Shown here: one piece after another, positions 1-8,818 of the stretch
How the letters are laid out: the number at the start of each line of letters is the position of its first letter
How positions within the stretch are numbered: the stretch's first letter is position 1
DNA from: Paenibacillus xylanivorans
Lineage (GTDB): Bacteria; Bacillota; Bacilli; Paenibacillales; Paenibacillaceae
Length of the DNA: 64,000 nt
Assembly: GCF_001280595.1 (NCBI RefSeq)
Contig: NZ_LITU01000051.1
Span: 21,606 to 85,605 of the forward strand
Reading direction: 5' to 3'
Position numbers and translations under genes: made by a program
Notes under the pieces: model-generated
What the model saw: only the letters and a program-made list of their open reading frames with translations
Told to the model about the DNA's origin: nothing
Database searches by the model: none

Positions 1-966
1 ATTAAAGAGGAAACCCGCCGCAAGGTTATTGAAGCTTCCGAGCAGTTGGGTTACGTGCCCAGCGCACTGGCCCGCAGCTTTGCGAGAAGTAAAAGCGGTA
101 ACCTTGGCGTGGTGTTGCCCTACGTTCCGAAGGCACACTTGTTCTCGGCGTATTTCTTCTCGGAAATGCTGAGCGGCATTGGGAGCAAAGCCAGGGACAG
201 CGGCATGGACCTGCTGGTCATGTTCAGGACACCAGGAGAAGTAATGAATTATACGGATCTGTTCCGCCGTCAGAAAGTGGATGCTTGCATCATTCTCGGC
301 GCGCGAGATGATCATGGCGAACTGGCTGCCATGCAGCAGCTTCAGCAGGAAGGACATCCCTTTTGCATTATGAGTCAGCACTTTGCAGGTGAATCATTCA
401 TGGAAGTGGATGCCGATCATGTGGGGGGCAGCAGGCTGGCAATCCGTCACCTTACCGATCAAGGATACCGGAAAATTGCCTTTCTCAATGGTCCGGATAG
501 TTATTCCAACAGTCAGGAGCGGCTTCAGGGCGTTCAGATCGGCTTGAATGAGGCCGGAATGAATGTGGATTCCAGCCTGTTGCTGGAGGGGAATTACGGC
601 AGACGAAGCGGGGTGGAGGCAGCTGCTACCATTGCAGCCCGGCTTGACGAGATTGATGCTGTATTTGCTGCGAATGACCGGATGGCGATCGGTGTTATGC
701 ATGGTTTGCGAGAGCGTGGTATCAAGGTTCAGGATTTCCCCGCCTTCGTGGGTTACGATGACTCCGACGCTGCCGAGATGGCGGTTCCTCCGCTGAGCAG
801 CGTCAGGGTTCCCTTTTATGAAATGGGAGAACTGGCTGCATCCAAGCTTATTCATGGATCATTGGGGGCAACAGCTTCATCAGTGAATACCGAATTCCCC
901 TCAGAAACCGCAAGGCAGTTGTTGCCTACGGAGCTGATTATCCGTGCATCTTCAATCCGTAATTAA
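1..966 (+). CDS. LacI/GalR-family transcriptional regulator (5' end cut by window)
   Basis: The reading frame is open from base 1, so the start and most of the helix-turn-helix lie outside the window. The first residues (IKEETRRKVIEASEQLGYVP) are the end of a LacI DNA-binding domain, including the hinge-helix region (SALARSFARSKSGNLGVVLP). The rest is a periplasmic-binding-protein-like effector domain, with the usual motifs AIRHLTDQGYRKIAFLNGP and AAVFAANDRMAIGVMHGLRERG in near-family form. It ends 36 bases before a run of three oxidoreductase/ThuA genes on the same strand, so it probably regulates them; the ligand is likely a sugar but cannot be named. An ORF caller would start this at TTG 46, which is an artefact of truncation. 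Confidence 0.93.
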   Translation: MKEETRRKVIEASEQLGYVPSALARSFARSKSGNLGVVLPYVPKAHLFSAYFFSEMLSGIGSKARDSGMDLLVMFRTPGEVMNYTDLFRRQKVDACIILGARDDHGELAAMQQLQQEGHPFCIMSQHFAGESFMEVDADHVGGSRLAIRHLTDQGYRKIAFLNGPDSYSNSQERLQGVQIGLNEAGMNVDSSLLLEGNYGRRSGVEAAATIAARLDEIDAVFAANDRMAIGVMHGLRERGIKVQDFPAFVGYDDSDAAEMAVPPLSSVRVPFYEMGELAASKLIHGSLGATASSVNTEFPSETARQLLPTELIIRASSIRN

Positions 967-1002
967 TACATTACAAGCTATATTCCAAAGGAGGAAATGA
1001 CC

Positions 1003-2175
1003 ATGTCAAATCGTCTTCGTGTCGGAATGGTTGGATACAAATTTATGGGTAAAGCCCACAGCAATGCTTATCGCAGCCTGCCAATGTTTTTCCCGTCTGC
1101 CCCGTTGCAGCCCGAGATGTCGGTAATCTGCGGACGCAACGAGCAGGGAGTTCAGGAGGCTGCCAGCCAGTTCGGCTGGTCTGAGAGTATAACGGATTGG
1201 CGTGAGCTGGTACGGCGTGATGATATCGATCTGATCGATATTAACGCTCCAAGTGATGCTCATAAGGAAATCGCGCTGGAAGCTGCTCGTCAGGGTAAAC
1301 ATCTGTTCTGTGAAAAGCCACTGGCTCTCTCGCTCGCTGATTCGCGTGAAATGCTCCAGGCTGCAGAAGAAGCAGGAGTTGCGCACATGGTCGGATTCAA
1401 TTACCGTTTCTCTCCGGCTGTGCAGCTGGCCAAAGAATTGGTGCAAAGCGGACGTCTGGGCAAAATCTATCATTTCCGAGCGTTTTTCCTTCAGGACTGG
1501 ATTATGGACCCTTCCTTCCCGCTGGTATGGCGGTTGCAAAAGGAAGTGGCAGGTTCAGGCTCACATGGCGATCTCGGCGCACACCTGATTGATCTGGCAC
1601 GCTTCCTGGTCGGCGAATTCAAGGAAGTGATCGGGATGAGCGAAACGTTCATTAAGGAGCGGCCGCTTGCTTCGGAAATGACCGGACTTAGCGCCAAAGG
1701 CAGCTCGAACGCAGATGCTCCGAAAGGCGAAGTGACGGTCGATGATGCCACTTTGTTCCTCGCACGGTTTGCAGATGGTGCGCTGGGAAGCTTCGAGGCT
1801 ACACGCTTTGCAGCAGGTCATCGCAGTACCAACTCGTTTGAGATCAACGGCAGTCTGGGCAGCGTCCGCTTTGATTTTGAACGGATGAATGAACTGGAAG
1901 TGTATTTTACGAAGGACGATGAAGATGTGCAGGGCTTCCGCCGTGTTCTGGCGACGGATCCGGCACACAAATATGCAGAGGCCTGGTGGCCTGCGGGACA
2001 CACAATTGGATTCGAGCATACGTTCACACATGAAATGCTGGAGCTGGTGACTGCAATCTCCGAAGGACGTCAGCCTGAGCCAAGTTTCCACGATGGCGTT
2101 GCCTGTCAGGCAGTATTGGAAGCGGTTGAACGTTCCGTTACAGAGCGCCGCTGGGTGTCGTTAGAAGAAATGTAA
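1003..2175 (+). CDS. Gfo/Idh/MocA-family NAD(P)-dependent oxidoreductase
   Basis: A 390-residue protein with an N-terminal Rossmann fold (VGMVGYKFMGKAHSNAYR) and the family's conserved CEKPLAL segment that carries the catalytic lysine. The C-terminal half is the usual alpha/beta substrate-binding domain with the GDLGAHLIDLARFL helix. Members oxidise a hydroxyl of a sugar or inositol using NAD(P). There are two in-frame ATGs: the ribosome site GGAGG at 990-994 sits only 2 bases from ATG 997 but 8 bases from ATG 1003, so the second is preferred. It follows the LacI gene and precedes a ThuA-like gene and another family member, an arrangement resembling ThuA/ThuB-type disaccharide oxidation clusters. 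Substrate unknown. Confidence 0.92.
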   Translation: MSNRLRVGMVGYKFMGKAHSNAYRSLPMFFPSAPLQPEMSVICGRNEQGVQEAASQFGWSESITDWRELVRRDDIDLIDINAPSDAHKEIALEAARQGKHLFCEKPLALSLADSREMLQAAEEAGVAHMVGFNYRFSPAVQLAKELVQSGRLGKIYHFRAFFLQDWIMDPSFPLVWRLQKEVAGSGSHGDLGAHLIDLARFLVGEFKEVIGMSETFIKERPLASEMTGLSAKGSSNADAPKGEVTVDDATLFLARFADGALGSFEATRFAAGHRSTNSFEINGSLGSVRFDFERMNELEVYFTKDDEDVQGFRRVLATDPAHKYAEAWWPAGHTIGFEHTFTHEMLELVTAISEGRQPEPSFHDGVACQAVLEAVERSVTERRWVSLEEM

Positions 2176-2339
2176 GTGTTGTTTTACCATTGGAATTGTG
2201 AAGTGCACGTCATATGGCCACTCATTTGAAATATATGAGTTAGATATAAGCCAGGATGCTGACCTCTGAGAGGTCTTGAGTTTGCGCACGGTCTGTTAGA
2301 ATGACAATAACTTAATTTCCGGAAAGCGAGTGATGGGTG

Positions 2340-3068
2340 ATGAGCAAAGCACTAATCGTATGGGGCGGCTGGGATGGACACGAACCAGAGCAGGTAGCAG
2401 CGATTTTTGAGCGCATTCTGAAGGAAGAACAATTCGAGGTTGAAGTCTCAGACACACTGGATGCATATGCAGATGCAGAGAAACTGCTGGGCCTGGATCT
2501 GATCGTTCCGCTGTGGACGATGGGACAGATTGAACAGGAATTGGTCAATAACGTATCTGCGGCTGTTCAGAGCGGCGTGGGTCTTGCGGGTCTTCATGGC
2601 GGGATGTGCGATGCGTTCCGCAACAACGTTGACTGGCAGTTCATGACGGGGGGACAGTGGGTTGCGCATCCGGGGAACGACGGCGTGGAGTATACGGTCA
2701 ACATGAAGCGTGGTTCCAGTCCATTGCTGGATCATATTGAAGATTTCCAGGTAAAAAGTGAACAGTACTACCTGCATGTGGACCCTGCTGTGGAAGTGCT
2801 GGCTACGACACGTTTCCCAATTGTTAACGGTCCTCATGCAGCGAATGGCCCAGTGGATATGCCAGTCGTTTGGACCAAACGCTGGGGTGCTGGCCGCGTG
2901 TTCTACAATTCGCTCGGACACCATGCAGATATCGTGGAGATGAAACAAGTTACTGAAATGATGCGTAGTGGTTTCAAATGGACTGCGGCAGGCAAAGCGC
3001 TCGCGCAGAGCCGCACGGAAGCAGTAGCTGAGGTTTACACAGGAATGGCAGATAACCAAAATCACTAA
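2340..3068 (+). CDS. ThuA-like domain protein (trehalose-utilisation/GATase1-like)
   Basis: 242 residues with the class I glutamine amidotransferase-like fold typical of ThuA: the N-terminal strand KALIVWGGWDGHEPEQVA, the GLAGLHGGMCDAF segment at the position of the nucleophile elbow, and a C-terminal GRVFYNSLGHHADI segment. The family is found beside Gfo/Idh/MocA dehydrogenases and is thought to act on oxidised sugars. The start is ambiguous between GTG 2337 and the adjacent ATG 2340; ATG is chosen. It lies between two Gfo/Idh/MocA genes and is probably in the same catabolic operon, although a 164-base gap with a small hairpin (2261-2275) precedes it. Confidence 0.85.
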   Translation: MSKALIVWGGWDGHEPEQVAAIFERILKEEQFEVEVSDTLDAYADAEKLLGLDLIVPLWTMGQIEQELVNNVSAAVQSGVGLAGLHGGMCDAFRNNVDWQFMTGGQWVAHPGNDGVEYTVNMKRGSSPLLDHIEDFQVKSEQYYLHVDPAVEVLATTRFPIVNGPHAANGPVDMPVVWTKRWGAGRVFYNSLGHHADIVEMKQVTEMMRSGFKWTAAGKALAQSRTEAVAEVYTGMADNQNH

Positions 3069-3136
3069 TTTAATTCTAATTCGTATCCGTTGAGATAAAT
3101 ATATTGACCCACATTACAGCGGTCTAGAGGTTTTTT

Positions 3137-3152
3137 TGGAAGCGCTATACCA
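3137..3152 (+). promoter_or_regulatory. weak cre-like element upstream of second oxidoreductase
   Basis: TGGAAGCGCTATACCA contains the cre core AAGCGCT but mismatches the CcpA consensus near the right end (consensus has CA where AC is found). It sits 26 bases before the ATG of the next gene. Listed as a weak candidate because other genes in the window carry better cre sites. Confidence 0.22.
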
Positions 3153-3178
3153 AGTGGGAACACGAAGGGAGTCCAAGC

Positions 3179-4285
3179 ATGAAAACAATGAAAGTAGGCA
3201 TTATTGGCTGCGGTAAAATCAGCGGTATTTATATGGAGAACTGTCACCGATTTGAGGTGCTCGATCTTGTTGCGGTTGCAGATCTTGATCGGAACAGGGC
3301 AGAGGAGCAGGCGGCGGCTTATAATGTTCCTAACGTGTACACGGTAGATGAGATTTTGGCAGACCCCGAGATCGATCTGATCATCAATTTGACGATCCCT
3401 GCTGTTCATGCGGATGTATGCTTACGAGCGCTCGAAGCAGGCAAACATGTCTACGTGGAAAAACCACTCGCTGTCACACGTGAAGAGGGTCAAGCGGTCT
3501 TGGAAACAGCCAAACGCAAAGGTCTGCTCGTGGGCTGTGCGCCAGAGACGTTCTTCGGTTCAGGGATTCAGACGGCACTCAAAGTGGTAGAGGATGGTGT
3601 CATCGGCAAGCCTGTCGCGGCCACCGCATTTATGATGAGCCGTGGACATGAACACTGGCATCCCGATCCGGAGTTCTATTATGCAGCCGGTGGCGGGCCT
3701 ATGTTTGATATGGGGCCTTATTACCTGACTGCGCTCGTGCAATTGCTCGGGCCAATCAAGGCAATTGCTGGCATGACGGGCAAAGCGATGGAACAGCGGA
3801 CGATCACGAGTGAGAAAAAGCGAGGTCAGAGCATCCCCGTTGAAATTCCGACGCATGTAGCTGGATTGTTGCAATTTGAGCAGGGAGCCATCGGCACGCT
3901 GATTACGAGTTTTGACGTATTTGGCGGAAGTGTATTGCCACCGATTGAAGTATATGGCACCCATGGAACCCTTCAGGTTCCTGATCCAAATACATTCGGC
4001 GGTCCGGTTCGTTACCGTTTGCTGGGTGATGAGGAGTGGACAGAGGTACCACTTCTGCCGGGATATCAGGAAAATACACGCGGTATCGGCGTCGCAGATA
4101 TGGCTTATGCAGTGGGTAGCGGTCGCGCTCACCGGGCGAGTGGAGAATTGGCCTATCATGTGCTTGAAGCAATGTGGGCGTTCCATGATTCTTCGGATGA
4201 ACAGACTTTTTATAAAATGGACAGCACGTGTCAGCGCCCTGCTGCACTGCCGGAAAATCTGCCATTGTACACGCTGGATCAATAA
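3179..4285 (+). CDS. Gfo/Idh/MocA-family NAD(P)-dependent oxidoreductase
   Basis: 368 residues. The Rossmann motif is VGIIGCGKISGIYMENC, the catalytic-lysine segment is YVEKPLAV, and the C-terminal domain has the GGGPMFDMGPYYLTALVQLLG helix. The ribosome site AAGGGAG (3165-3171) is 7 bases before the ATG. This is the second family member in the cluster; together with the ThuA-like gene it suggests successive oxidation or keto-sugar processing of one imported sugar. No transporter is visible in the window, so it may lie upstream. A rho-independent terminator follows 17 bases after the stop, marking the operon end. Confidence 0.92.
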   Translation: MKTMKVGIIGCGKISGIYMENCHRFEVLDLVAVADLDRNRAEEQAAAYNVPNVYTVDEILADPEIDLIINLTIPAVHADVCLRALEAGKHVYVEKPLAVTREEGQAVLETAKRKGLLVGCAPETFFGSGIQTALKVVEDGVIGKPVAATAFMMSRGHEHWHPDPEFYYAAGGGPMFDMGPYYLTALVQLLGPIKAIAGMTGKAMEQRTITSEKKRGQSIPVEIPTHVAGLLQFEQGAIGTLITSFDVFGGSVLPPIEVYGTHGTLQVPDPNTFGGPVRYRLLGDEEWTEVPLLPGYQENTRGIGVADMAYAVGSGRAHRASGELAYHVLEAMWAFHDSSDEQTFYKMDSTCQRPAALPENLPLYTLDQ

Positions 4286-4302
4286 TCGATCAAGAAAAAG
4301 CT

Positions 4303-4341
4303 ATAGCCCTGACTCCCGATACGGGAAGCAGGGCTATTTTC
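4303..4341. terminator. bidirectional rho-independent terminator
   Basis: Inverted repeat ATAGCCCTG (4303-4311) / CAGGGCTAT (4329-4337), with T-rich sequence on the right and A-rich sequence on the left, so it can serve both the plus-strand oxidoreductase operon and the converging minus-strand radical SAM gene. Confidence 0.85.
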
Positions 4342-4360
4342 ATTTTATATCAAGACATCA

Positions 4361-5179
4361 TTAGGGTTCGAATCCGGCCTGGCTAATCCAAATTTCATGT
4401 TCCTCAAAATGCGCCTTCATTCGTTGGACTACTATTTTGTATGCCTCAGGACTGAACCAATCTTCCTTGCCCACTTGTTCGTAAAGTGATTTCATGCCAA
4501 GTCTCCGGGTTCGCTTGCCCTCACTTCCATCTCCCATGAAGTAATCATCAATGCATATACGCTGGACAAGCGGCCTCAAGAGGGCTGCAAAGCTTTCGCT
4601 GCTGGGCAATACTGGTGCAATAGCAGCCTGTGTGGGGATACCGGCATCCCGCAGTTGTTCTAGTGCTTGCAATCTGCCTGCGATTGGTGGAGCTGCCAGA
4701 CTGAACTGTTTGCGGATATCGTCAAGGTCCGTTTCCACTGTCATGCTGACACGCACACGTTCACCCAACTTTTGCAGCAGATCGATATCACGAGTCACCA
4801 AAGGACTTCGGGTTTGAACCAATATAAAATCGGGTGAATGTTCAACCATGACTTCTAGCAATGAACGCGTGATTTGCTCCTTATACTCAACGGGCTGATA
4901 CGGATCAGTACTGGATGACATAAAAATAGTGACTTTACCTTTCGATTTCGCACGCTTCAGCTCTTTGGCAAGCACGTTGGCGGCTTCCTGTTTCACATCA
5001 ACCCAGCTTCCCCAAGGCTCTTTGCGAAACAAAGATACGGGCATTTGCCTTACATAACAGTAGGAACAGCCAAAAACGCAGCCTGTGTAGGGATTCAGCG
5101 TATGTGTATAACCATTAAGGAACCCTGTTCCTTTGTTCAGCAACGTTTTGGGTACTTTGTATACCAGGCTGGTCTTCAT
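4361..5179 (-). CDS. radical SAM protein, SplB-like (COG1533 family)
   Basis: 272 residues with the radical SAM cluster motif C34-x3-C38-x2-C41 (GCVFGCSYCYV) and the family's FMSSSTDPYQPVE and VQTRSPLVTRDIDLL segments. The family includes spore photoproduct lyase, but this protein is shorter than true SplB, so the broad family call is safer. Its ATG overlaps the stop of the upstream AdaA gene by 4 bases (5176-5179), so the two are translationally coupled. Pairing with an alkylation-damage sensor suggests a nucleic-acid repair or modification role, which is inference. Confidence 0.85.
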   Translation of the reverse strand: MKTSLVYKVPKTLLNKGTGFLNGYTHTLNPYTGCVFGCSYCYVRQMPVSLFRKEPWGSWVDVKQEAANVLAKELKRAKSKGKVTIFMSSSTDPYQPVEYKEQITRSLLEVMVEHSPDFILVQTRSPLVTRDIDLLQKLGERVRVSMTVETDLDDIRKQFSLAAPPIAGRLQALEQLRDAGIPTQAAIAPVLPSSESFAALLRPLVQRICIDDYFMGDGSEGKRTRRLGMKSLYEQVGKEDWFSPEAYKIVVQRMKAHFEEHEIWISQAGFEP

Positions 5180-5763
5180 GATTGATCACGCCTTTGTTCA
5201 CGGTAATTGGTAGGTGTGCATCCTGTATGTTTTCGAAATACAGTAATAAAATACGCCGGATTAGCTATGCCGACCTGTCGACCGATATCTGTGACGGTAA
5301 AACTGGTGCTTTCGAGCAATTTCCGGGCTTCGGTGACTCGTTTTTCCTGAATGTACTCCACTGGTGTTAAACCTGTAATCCGTTTGAACACCCGATGCAG
5401 ATGGTACGGACTACCGTGACTAACATTCGCAAGGATATCAAGTGTTAGGGGCTCGGCAAAATGATGCTCAATATAGTCTGTTACAACGGAAATCCACTCC
5501 TGATCGGGGACTCGCTCACCCGTTGGTTTGCACCGTTTGCATGGACGGAAATGTCGTGCCAATGCTTCTTCAGGGTTGTTAAATATAGAGACATTCTCAT
5601 ATTTGGGTGTTTTCGACTTGCAGGAAGGTCTGCAAAAAATGCCCGTTGTCTTGACTCCGTAATAGAATTTACCATCGAAGTTGCTGTCGTTGTGGATAAT
5701 GGCATTCCACTGTTTTTCATCTATAGGAACAGAATCTGTTTGATAGGGGTTATGACTTTCCAT
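5176..5763 (-). CDS. adaA: AdaA-like methylphosphotriester-DNA methyltransferase / AraC-type activator
   Basis: 195 residues when started at the ATG at 5761-5763, which has GAGGTG 6 bases upstream; a longer upstream reading frame lacks a ribosome site. The N-terminal Ada zinc domain has four cysteines, C44, C48, C75 and C78 (GIFCRPSCKS and FRPCKRCKP); C44 is the expected methyl acceptor by homology to E. coli Ada. The C-terminal half is an AraC-type double helix-turn-helix. In Bacillus, AdaA accepts methyl groups from phosphotriesters and then activates the adaptive response. A TATAAT-like -10 lies at 5783-5788 (minus strand). Here the coupled gene is a radical SAM protein rather than the usual AdaB methyltransferase. 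Confidence 0.92.
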   Translation of the reverse strand: MESHNPYQTDSVPIDEKQWNAIIHNDSNFDGKFYYGVKTTGIFCRPSCKSKTPKYENVSIFNNPEEALARHFRPCKRCKPTGERVPDQEWISVVTDYIEHHFAEPLTLDILANVSHGSPYHLHRVFKRITGLTPVEYIQEKRVTEARKLLESTSFTVTDIGRQVGIANPAYFITVFRKHTGCTPTNYREQRRDQS

Positions 5764-5957
5764 AGAGATCACCTCAACTCTCATTATACCCCTGATTCGT
5801 TGAAATCGAGGGTTTATCATACAAAAAAGCAAGATATCAATATGTTGGAAAATGTACTTCCCTTCAATCTGAATGAAATATAGGCTACAATGTACAGGAT
5901 GGCAAGCTGTTTAAACGTGTAATAGGGTGTAATTTATTTACGAAAGAGGTAGATTGA

Positions 5958-6938
5958 ATGGTTCGTTTTGGAGTGGTAGGTACCAACTGGATTACAGAGA
6001 GGCTTCTTGAGGCCGCTGCACAAGTCGAAGGATTCGAATTGACCGCCGTGTATTCAAGAACTGAAGATAAGGCTAATGCATTCGCAGATCAATATCATGC
6101 TGCACATCGATTCACCAATCTGGAAGAGATGGCGGCGAGTGATGGGTTCGATGCCGTGTACATTGCTACACCGAATACCTTTCATGCCGAACAGGCAGAG
6201 TTGTTTCTAAGAAACGGCAAACATGTCTTGTGCGAGAAGCCTCTGGCTGCTAATGGGGCAGAGGTCCGTCGTATGATTGATACAGCACGAGAACATGAAG
6301 TTCTGCTCATGGAGGCCATGAAATCAACCCTTGTTCCCTTGTTCAAAATGGTACAGTCTCACCTACATAAGATTGGCCCGGTACGTAAATATGTGGCGAG
6401 TTACTGCCAATACTCTTCCAGATACGACAAGTATAAAGAAGGAATCGTCCTGAATGCGTTCAAACCCGATCTCGCTAACGGTGCATTAATGGATCTTGGT
6501 GTGTATTGTCTCTATCCATTGATTACACTGTTTGGTGAGCCTAACCAAGTTCAGTCCCAGGCGATGATGCTGGAATCAGGGGTAGACGGACAAGGCAGTG
6601 TCATCCTGAATTATGATGAGATGGAAGCGGTAGTGACGTACTCCAAAATCTCCAATTCTCATGTTCCAAGCGAAATTATGGGCGAACGTGGCAGCATCAT
6701 CATTGACAAAATTGGTTCACCCGAACATGCAGAGATACGCTACAATGATGGTACGGTGGAGAAACTCACTGCCGAGCAAATTCATCCGTCGATGTATTAT
6801 GAGGTAGAGGAATTTGTGAATCTGATTCAGCAGGGCAAAAGGGAATCGGACATGAACACGTATGAACGTTCCTATGTTACCATGCAGGTGATGGATCAGA
6901 TCCGGCAGCAGATTGGTCTTGTTTTTCCTAACGATTAA
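5958..6938 (+). CDS. Gfo/Idh/MocA-family oxidoreductase
   Basis: 326 residues, N-terminal Rossmann fold (RFGVVGTNWITERLLEA), catalytic-lysine segment LCEKPLAA and the C-terminal domain with NGALMDLGVYCLYPLITLFG. It belongs to the shorter subgroup that includes trans-1,2-dihydrobenzene-1,2-diol dehydrogenase-like proteins, and is not closely similar to the other two members in this window. A ribosome site AGAGGT precedes the ATG. It stands apart from the first cluster, behind the divergent adaA gene, and is followed after 24 bases by a methyltransferase-like gene. Substrate unknown. Confidence 0.9.
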   Translation: MVRFGVVGTNWITERLLEAAAQVEGFELTAVYSRTEDKANAFADQYHAAHRFTNLEEMAASDGFDAVYIATPNTFHAEQAELFLRNGKHVLCEKPLAANGAEVRRMIDTAREHEVLLMEAMKSTLVPLFKMVQSHLHKIGPVRKYVASYCQYSSRYDKYKEGIVLNAFKPDLANGALMDLGVYCLYPLITLFGEPNQVQSQAMMLESGVDGQGSVILNYDEMEAVVTYSKISNSHVPSEIMGERGSIIIDKIGSPEHAEIRYNDGTVEKLTAEQIHPSMYYEVEEFVNLIQQGKRESDMNTYERSYVTMQVMDQIRQQIGLVFPND

Positions 6939-6962
6939 TTCTGAAAAGTGAGCTGAGACGAG

Positions 6963-7679
6963 ATGAGCAGAGATGAGCAGAAGAACAGAGTTGCCGGCCT
7001 GGAGCTGGCACAGATTATTTTTATCGGGCGAACCTTCGAGGAATATATGAAGATGTTCAACCTGACCGTGAAAGAGATTAAAGGTAAGTCCATTCTCGAT
7101 TGTCCGGGCGGGGCTTGTTCATTCAGTAGCCATGCACGAGAGTTAGGTGCAGATCCCATGGCAGCCGATATTGCCTATGAACATGAGAGCAGCCAACTGG
7201 AAGTGAAGGGACTTCAGGATATTGAACATACGATGAAGCAAATGGAACAGGTACAGAATAAATATAGATGGGATGATTTTGGTTCAATCCATGGGCTGAA
7301 AGAAGAACGTAGACGTGCAATCACCGACTGTGTAGCCGATATGAGACGTTTTCCTGACCGTTATGTGGCCTCTATACTGCCGGAGTTGCCTTTTTCCGAT
7401 GAACAATTCGATCTGACATTGTCTGCGCATTTCCTGTTTACTTATGCAGATCGCCTCGATACCGATTTTCATCTTCAGACGATTCTTGAGCTGTTGCGTG
7501 TGACCAAGCGGGAGCTGCGGATTTTCCCTACAGTAGACTTGTCTGGCAAACGTTATGAGCATATGGATGAACTAAAGGCTATACTGGAAGAACGCGGATA
7601 TATCACTTCTGAAGAGATAACTTCATACGAATTCCAGCGGGGAGCACATACGATGCTCCATATTGTGAAATCTCGGTGA
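6963..7679 (+). CDS. SAM-dependent methyltransferase-like protein
   Basis: 238 residues. A class I methyltransferase motif I is visible at about residues 42-54 (SILDCPGGACSFSSHARELG), and a post-motif segment LPFSDEQFDLTLSAHFLFTYAD resembles motif IV of this fold. Between them is a charged insert of about 80 residues. Substrate cannot be told. The ribosome site is poor. The DNA repeats ATGAGCAGA twice near the start (6963 and 6973); only the first is in the coding frame. Weakly linked to the preceding dehydrogenase by close spacing. Confidence 0.75.
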   Translation: MSRDEQKNRVAGLELAQIIFIGRTFEEYMKMFNLTVKEIKGKSILDCPGGACSFSSHARELGADPMAADIAYEHESSQLEVKGLQDIEHTMKQMEQVQNKYRWDDFGSIHGLKEERRRAITDCVADMRRFPDRYVASILPELPFSDEQFDLTLSAHFLFTYADRLDTDFHLQTILELLRVTKRELRIFPTVDLSGKRYEHMDELKAILEERGYITSEEITSYEFQRGAHTMLHIVKSR

Positions 7680-7779
7680 AAATACCCGAGTTGCAACAAT
7701 ACAGCCAGCACTTCATTCATGAAGGTTTTAATAAGGAATAAGATACGCATGACCAGAACAGGTTAGGAGGTTTTATCCG

Positions 7780-8673
7780 ATGAAAAAAGTACTTATACTT
7801 GGTGGAACACGTTTCTTCGGCAAACGTCTGGTTGATCATTTGCTATGGGAAGGTAAGTCTCAGATCACAGTCGCAACTCGCGGCAAAACAGATGTAGATT
7901 TTGGAACCGAGGTTAACCGGATTAAAATGGATCGTGAAGATCCTAAATCTCTCGCCGAGGTTGCACAGACCGACATGTGGGATATTGTCTATGATAACAT
8001 CTGTTACTCGCCGGATGCGGCGAAGTCGGCATGCGAAGCTTTTGCAGGACGTACTCAAAGATACATTTTGACTTCAACGCTCTCGGTTTATGGAGATCCC
8101 AAACCTGGATTTACGGAAGCCGATTTCGATCCTTATACCTATCCGCTGCAATATGGAAACCATGAGGATTTCTCGTATGGTGAGGGCAAACGTCTTGCGG
8201 AAGCTGTGTTTTTCCAGGAAGCAGATTTCCCTGTGGCGGCGATGCGTATACCAATTGTGCTCGGTATTGATGACTACACACGAAGACTTCATTTTCATAT
8301 TGAACATGTGCAAAAAGGAAAACCAATCGGCATGCCAAATCCGGACGCCGAGATTGGATTCATTAATTCCACGGAAGCCGCGAGATTTCTCGCCTGGCTC
8401 GGACATTCATCCGTTACAGGCCCTGTGAATGCAGCGTCCAAAGGGGCTATAACACTCTCATCCATGATGAAACTGATCGAAACGGTAACGGGGATGCAAT
8501 CCCAGGTACTGTCCGAAACAATCAAAGAAGATATGTCACCCTTCGGAATTTCGGAATCCTGGACAATGGATACTTCCAAAGCAGAGCAGGCGGGATATAC
8601 GTTCGAAGCATTGATGGATTGGTTCCCGGGTCTGGTTCGGGAAGTGGCTCTGGCACTTCAATCCGAGGGCTAG
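7780..8673 (+). CDS. NAD-dependent epimerase/dehydratase family protein (extended SDR)
   Basis: 297 residues with an N-terminal dinucleotide-binding motif VLILGGTRFFGKRLVDHLL, an STLSVYG segment and a shifted active-site region (YGNHEDFSYGEGKRLAE) giving a Tyr-x3-Lys-like YGEGK. It resembles the atypical short-chain epimerases of Bacilli of unknown substrate. A good ribosome site TTAGGAGG (7763-7770) lies 9 bases before the ATG. A strong terminator follows. No pathway partner is evident next door. Confidence 0.82.
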   Translation: MKKVLILGGTRFFGKRLVDHLLWEGKSQITVATRGKTDVDFGTEVNRIKMDREDPKSLAEVAQTDMWDIVYDNICYSPDAAKSACEAFAGRTQRYILTSTLSVYGDPKPGFTEADFDPYTYPLQYGNHEDFSYGEGKRLAEAVFFQEADFPVAAMRIPIVLGIDDYTRRLHFHIEHVQKGKPIGMPNPDAEIGFINSTEAARFLAWLGHSSVTGPVNAASKGAITLSSMMKLIETVTGMQSQVLSETIKEDMSPFGISESWTMDTSKAEQAGYTFEALMDWFPGLVREVALALQSEG

Positions 8674-8711
8674 AATCTAAATATATATAAGAGTTACTTT
8701 TCATACAAAGA

Positions 8712-8755
8712 AAACAGGACGCAGTCAGAGAGATTTTCTCTGATGCGTCCTGTTT
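8712..8755. terminator. strong rho-independent terminator, probably bidirectional
   Basis: Stem AAACAGGACGCA (8712-8723) / TGCGTCCTGTTT (8744-8755), extended by an inner TCAGAGA/TCTCTGA pair. It lies between the converging epimerase and LacI genes. Confidence 0.88.
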
Positions 8756-8818
8756 GTGTATTTGCTTCAACAAAACAGTTCTCTCAAGTTACGGTTGACC
8801 TTCGATTGATTTTCCTGT

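Noticed and set aside
1561-2091. 176-codon minus-strand open frame within the first oxidoreductase
   Set aside because: Shadow of a well-supported gene; no ribosome site and biased composition.
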